5,545 bases of DNA from positions 581 through 6,125 of the forward strand of contig DKAS01000025.1 of NCBI GenBank assembly GCA_002448875.1, in the 5' to 3' direction. This DNA comes from Proteobacteria bacterium UBA6920. GTDB lineage: Bacteria; Pseudomonadota; Gammaproteobacteria; SG8-11. Below the pieces are notes generated by a model that was not told the DNA's origin, ran no database searches, and saw nothing but the letters and a program-made list of their open reading frames with translations. Of this stretch, positions 4,737 through 5,545 are shown in pieces. The translations under genes were made by a program, and so were the position numbers. Positions within the stretch are counted from its first letter, which is position 1, and each line of letters opens with the position of its first letter.

Positions 4737-5545
4737 ATGCAAAGTTCAGTTACTGAATTTCTCAAACCGCGTATCGTCAATGTGCAGGCTTTTAATGAAC
4801 GGCACGCCAAGGTAGTTCTCGAACCTCTGGAGCGGGGGTTCGGCCATACGTTAGGGAATGCCCTGCGGCGTATTTTGCTGTCCTCGATGCCCGGCTGTGC
4901 GGTGACCGAGGTGGAAATCGACAACGTGCTGCACGAATACAGCACCCTGGAAGGCGTACAGGAAGACGTCATTGACGTTCTGCTCAATCTCAAAGGTATC
5001 GCGGTGCGTATGCATACCAAGAATGAGAGCACTGTCACCATACAGAAAAAGGGTCCGGGTGTAGTGACCGCGGGCGATATCCAGGGCGATCACGACATCG
5101 AGATCGTCAATCCCGCACACGTGATCGCGCACCTGACGGAAGCTGGCGAAATCAAGATGCAGCTGAAGATCCTCAAGGGTCGCGGCTACCAGCCGGCCAC
5201 CGTGCGTTTGTCCGAACAGCTGGGTGATCGCAGCATCGGCACCCTGCAGCTGGACGCGTCCTACAGTCCGGTGCATCGCGTGGCCTACAGCGTGGAAAGC
5301 GCTCGCGTCGAGCAGCGCACCGACCTGGACAAGCTGATCATCGAGCTGGAAACCAACGGCACCATCGGTCCGGAAGAAGCGATTCGCAAAGCCGCCACCA
5401 TCCTGCAGGATCAGCTGTCGACCTTCGTCGATCTGCAGAGCAAGGCGGAACACCGCCAGGAAGAACAGCATGTGGAAATCGATCCCACCCTGCTGCGCCC
5501 GGTGGACGACTTGGAACTGACGGTGCGTTCGGCCAACTGCCTGAA
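4737..5545 (+). CDS. rpoA: DNA-directed RNA polymerase subunit alpha (3' end missing)
   Basis: The window holds the first 269 codons of about 329; the frame is open to the edge. Alpha dimerises to nucleate RNA polymerase assembly (beta, then beta') and its C-terminal domain binds UP-element DNA and activators. The N-terminal domain runs to about residue 233: [35 protein letters not shown] with R45 (the E. coli assembly residue), [26 protein letters not shown] and [12 protein letters not shown], then [20 protein letters not shown] linker (about 234-248, [12 protein letters not shown]) leads to [21 protein letters not shown] of the CTD. R264 matches E. coli R265, the key UP-element contact, one position earlier because the linker or NTD is one residue shorter. 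GGAG (4723-4726) is 10 nt before the ATG. rplQ would be expected downstream. Confidence 0.97.
   Translation, partial: MQSSVTEFLKPRIVNVQAFNERHAKVVLEPLERGFGHTLGNALRRILLSSMPGCAVTEVEIDNVLHEYSTLEGVQEDVIDVLLNLKGIAVRMHTKNESTVTIQKKGPGVVTAGDIQGDHDIEIVNPAHVIAHLTEAGEIKMQLKILKGRGYQPATVRLSEQLGDRSIGTLQLDASYSPVHRVAYSVESARVEQRTDLDKLIIELETNGTIGPEEAIRKAATILQDQLSTFVDLQSKAEHRQEEQHVEIDPTLLRPVDDLELTVRSANCL

Noticed and set aside
3966..4742. A 258-codon - strand open frame opposite rpsD
   Set aside because: It is antisense to the whole of rpsD and both flanking spacers, with no family resemblance or plausible operon context.
1..5545. A novel defence, mobile or biosynthetic system
   Set aside because: Every base belongs to conserved spc/alpha operon genes or their short spacers. 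I see no transposase, integrase, direct-repeat array, tRNA or unfamiliar gene.

Overview
The window is an interior stretch of the conserved bacterial ribosomal-protein superoperon. It holds the end of the spc operon and most of the alpha operon, all on the + strand: rplF (3' end) - rplR - rpsE - rpmD - rplO - secY - rpmJ, then rpsM - rpsK - rpsD - rpoA (3' end missing). The gene order is that of Escherichia coli and other Gammaproteobacteria. secY is followed directly by rpmJ, with no adk, map or infA between them as in Firmicutes, Actinobacteria or many Betaproteobacteria. The proteins read as gammaproteobacterial, for example the L6 C-terminus, the SecY loops, the S11 tail and the junction into the alpha CTD. 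The DNA is moderately GC-rich and I cannot name a genus.

Region 1-3154 (spc operon): L6 end, L18, S5, L30 and L15 of the ribosome, the translocon channel SecY, and L36. Spacers inside rpsE-rpmD-rplO-secY are only 2-16 nt, which suggests translational coupling. The one structured spacer here is rplF-rplR, with a perfect 7-bp hairpin. rpmJ (37 aa) is a small but unambiguous zinc-type L36.

Region 3155-3250 (spc-alpha junction): a T-rich, non-coding 96-nt stretch. It holds a candidate sigma70-type promoter, a GC-rich hairpin, a tandem U-rich 9-mer, a strong Shine-Dalgarno (SD) sequence, and a segment that could pair with the rpsM start codon. In E. coli the alpha leader is where S4 represses its own operon, so a regulatory RNA is expected here, but its exact fold is not proven by reading.

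Region 3251-5545 (alpha operon): S13, S11 and S4, then the RNA polymerase alpha subunit, cut by the window end just inside its C-terminal domain at the DNA-contact Arg. The most distinctive gene is rpsD. It starts with TTG behind a perfect GGAGG, and its product keeps a four-cysteine zinc-type N-terminus (C9, C12, C26, C31) like Thermus or Bacillus S4, whereas E. coli S4 has lost it.

Together the genes make parts of both ribosomal subunits, the membrane channel for nascent proteins, and the polymerase assembly scaffold, co-expressed with growth rate. I see no mobile element, tRNA, CRISPR array, foreign cargo or novel multi-gene system. The points of interest are regulatory and evolutionary details inside a core housekeeping cluster.
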